In this document: positions 61,673 through 64,000 of the stretch, one piece after another
Layout of the letters: every line of letters starts with the position of its first letter
Position numbering within the stretch: position 1 is the stretch's first letter
Origin: Gordius sp. MW1
Lineage: Eukaryota; Nematomorpha; Gordioida; Gordea; Gordiidae
Assembly: GCA_964036665.1 (NCBI GenBank)
Contig: OZ038528.1
Location: forward strand, 10,236,501-10,300,500
DNA: 64,000 nt
Reading direction: 5' to 3'
The notes under the pieces: model-generated
What the model saw: only the letters and a program-made list of their open reading frames with translations
Database searches by the model: none
Told to the model about the DNA's origin: nothing
Translations under genes and position numbers: made by a program

Positions 61673-64000
61673 ATGAAAAATAAATTTTTTTCGACCTCAA
61701 ATTTTTTTCGTTTCAACCATATCGCCCCCATGAAAGTTTTCGATTTCAGAGGTGAATTCCGTAAAAATATTTTTTTTGATCAGTCATCAAAAATTATTAA
61801 CTTTAAATCACGATCGCATAGAGCTTGTTTCACAAAAACTAGAGACACGCTTAAAAAGCGATATTGAAACAATCTAAAAGCAACACGAAAATCTTAATTT
61901 CCTTCAATCTAAAACTTCCCCTTGTGCAAAAATTCTTATCGAGATTCTAACAAGGACATAATGCTAAGAATATTTACTGACTTTTAAAGATTTTTTCAGC
62001 CCCCTTTCGAAAGAATATGAAAAATAAATTTTTTTCGACCTCAAATTTTTTTCGTTTCAACCATATCGCCCTCATGAAAGTTTTCGATATCAGAGGTGAA
62101 TTCCGTAAAAATATTTTTTTTGATCAGTCATCAAAAATTATTAACTTTAAATCACGATCTCATAGAGCTTGTTTCACAAAAACTAGAGACACGCTTAGAA
62201 AGCGATATTGAAACAATCTAAACGCAACACGAAAGTGTTAATTTCTCTCAATCTAAAACTTGGCCTCGTGCAAAATTTCTTATCGAGATTCTAACAAGGA
62301 CATTATGCTAAGAATATTTACTGACTTTTAAAGATTTTTCCAGCCCCCTTTCGAAAGAATATGAAAAATAATATTTTTTTCGACCTCAAAATTTTTTCAT
62401 TTTTTCCGTTTCAACCATATCGCCCCCATGAAAGTTTTCGATATCAGAGGTGAATTCCGTAAAAAAAAATTTTTGATCAGTCATCAAAAATTATTAACTT
62501 TAAATCACGATCGTGTTTCACAAAAACTAGAGACACGCTTAGAAAGCGATATTGAAACAATCTAAAAGCAACACAAAAATCTTAATTTCTTTCAATCTAA
62601 AACTTCCCCTTGTGCAAAAATTCTTATCGAGATTCTAACAAGGACATAATGCTAAGAATATTTACTGACTTTTAAAGATTTTTTCAGCCCCCTTTCGAAA
62701 GAATATGATAAATAAATTTTTTTCGACCTACAAATTTTTTCATTTTTTTCGTTTCAACCATATCGCCCCCATGAAAGTTTTCGATATCAGAATTCCGTAA
62801 AAAAAAATTTTTTTGATCAGTCTTCAAAAATTATTAACTTTAAATCACGATCGCATAGAGCTTGTTTCACAAAAACTAGAGACACGCTTAGAAAGCGATA
62901 TTGAAACTATCTAAACGCAACACGAAAATCTTAATTTCTCTCCTAAAACTTCGCCCCGTGCAAAAATTCTTATCGAGATTCTAACAAGGACATAATGCTA
63001 AGAATATTTCCTAACTTTTAAAGATTTTTTCAGCCCCCTTTCGAAAGAATATGAAAAATAATATTTTTTTCGACCTCAAAATTTTTTCATTTTTTTCGTT
63101 CAACCATATCGCCCCCATGAAAGTTTTCGATATCAGAGGTGAATTCCGTAAAAAAAAAATTTTTGATCAGTCATCAAAAATTATTAACTTTAAATCACGA
63201 TCGTGTTTCACAAAAACTAGAGATACGCTTAGAAAGCGATATTGAAACAATCTAAAAGCAACACGAAAATCTTAATTTCCTTCAATCTAAAACTTCCCCT
63301 TGTGCAAAAATTCTTATCGAGATTCTAACAAGGACATAATGCTAAGAATATTTACTGACTTTTAAAGATTTTTTCAGCCCCCTTTCGAAAGAATATGATA
63401 AATAAATTTTTTTCGACCTACAAATTTTTTCATTTTTTTCGTTTCAACCATATCGCCCCCATGAAAGTTTTCGATATCAGAATTCCGTAAAAAAAAATTT
63501 TTTTGATCAGTCCTCAAAAATTATTAACTTTAAATCACGATCGCATAGAGCTTGTTTCACAAAAACTAGAGACACGCTTAGAAAGCGATATTGAAACTAT
63601 CTAAACGCAACACGAAAATCTTAATTTCTCTCCTAAAACTTCGCCCCGTGCAAAAATTCTTATCGAGATTCTAACAAGGACATAATGCTAAGAATATTTC
63701 CTAACTTTTAAAGATTTTTTCAGCCCCCTTTCGAAAGAATATGAAAAATAATATTTTTTTCGACCTCAAAATTTTTTCATTTTTTTCGTTCAACCATATC
63801 GCCCCCATGAAAGTTTTCGATATCAGAGGTGAATTCCGTAAAAAAAAAATTTTTGATCAGTCATCAAAAATTATTAACTTTAAATCACGATCGTGTTTCA
63901 CAAAAACTAGAGATACGCTTAGAAAGCGATATTGAAACAATCTAAAAGCAACACGAAAATCTTAATTTCCTTCAATCTAAAACTTCCCCTTGTGCAAAAA
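61673..64000 (+). repeat. Return of block-A monomer order at the right edge
   Basis: Monomers start at 61673, 62017, 62361, 62705, 63051, 63395 and 63741 (the last cut by the window edge). The run 61673-63050 matches 14812-16189 at an offset of 46861 bp, with small changes such as CTTAAAAAGCG near 61853 and AATTTCTTTCAATC near 62585. Block-A order thus flanks the whole B/S/D/E region on both sides. Confidence 0.91.
62705..64000 (+). repeat. Tandem duplication of a two-monomer unit (690 bp)
   Basis: The pair 62705 + 63051 is followed by the same pair at 63395 + 63741. The offset is 690 bp for both members. The first member has the 5-bp loss before GAATTC and GACCTACAAATT, the second GTTCAACC and GAGATACGC. 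I noticed one substitution, CAGTCTTC near 62820 against CAGTCCTC near 63510. In copies A1-A3 this pair occurs once per HOR. Confidence 0.92.

Larger units (their letters stand above)
1..64000 (+). repeat. Continuous ~344-bp satellite DNA array (whole window)
   Basis: The phase motif GAATATG recurs every 337-378 bp from 306 to 63741, giving 183 complete head-to-tail monomers and two edge fragments. No monomer is inverted, and no transposon, unique spacer or recognisable gene interrupts the array. Monomers share fixed landmarks in the same order: TTCGACCTC, a T-rich stretch, ATATCGCCCCC, an EcoRV-like GATATC, an EcoRI GAATTC, an A-run/T-run junction, TGATCA, CGATCG, CTTATCGAGATTCTA, AAGGACATAATG and CTTTCGAAAG. 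Long uninterrupted arrays with higher-order periodicity are known from eukaryotic centromeric and pericentromeric heterochromatin. Placement at a centromere is inference, since the sequence cannot show centromeric histone occupancy. I do not recognise the family by name. Confidence 0.99.

Noticed and set aside
1..64000. CRISPR-like array reading of the regular repeats
   Set aside because: The repeat is the whole ~344-bp unit with no unique spacers; there are no short direct repeats separated by variable sequence and no cas genes.

Overview
The whole 64 kb window is one uninterrupted, head-to-tail satellite DNA array. I see no gene, RNA gene, transposon, CRISPR array or unique-sequence island in it. 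The unit is an AT-rich monomer of about 344 bp. Individual units run from 337 to 355 bp, and a few reach 365-378 bp because of a small internal duplication. Using the ATG in the recurrent motif GAATATG(A/C) as phase mark, I count 183 complete monomers between 306 and 63740 (mean about 347 bp), plus a partial unit at each edge (1-305 and 63741-64000). All monomers point the same way. A hand count of 655-998 gives about 30% G+C, with CpG not depleted. The architecture is that of a eukaryotic centromeric or pericentromeric satellite. Length, base composition and CpG content resemble satellites of invertebrates with little DNA methylation, but the species cannot be named from the sequence.

Layout. 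(1) 1-~16300, block A: a higher-order repeat (HOR) present as copies of 11, 10, 9 and 11 monomers (starts 655, 4451, 7903, 11010) and a partial fifth (14812). The copies differ by loss, gain and fusion of whole monomers. (2) ~16300-23469, block B: different monomer subtypes in a 9-monomer HOR of 3118 bp (17235-20352, 20353-23469). (3) 20353-43264: a super-repeat of 34 monomers (11817 bp, 20353-32169) followed by a second copy of 32 monomers (11095 bp, 32170-43264). Each holds one block-B HOR, then C-type, A-like and again B-like monomers. A shrunken, rearranged third copy follows (43265-48121). (4) 47778-53410: an 8-monomer HOR of 2816/2817 bp in two copies. (5) 54446-58903: another 8-monomer HOR of 2745 bp, one full copy and five monomers of a second. 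(6) 58904-64000: a mosaic that returns to block-A monomers and ends in a duplicated monomer pair.

The ~64-99 codon open frames recur once per monomer because the monomers are near copies. Frame-breaking indels and in-frame stops are common, so I do not annotate them as genes. The interest lies in the evolutionary record: nested HORs, chimeric monomers that mark unequal exchange, a patch of sequence that moved between subtypes, a spreading 28-bp internal duplication, and a hypervariable A/T junction beside a 10-bp inverted repeat. All comparisons were made by eye; no percent identities were computed.
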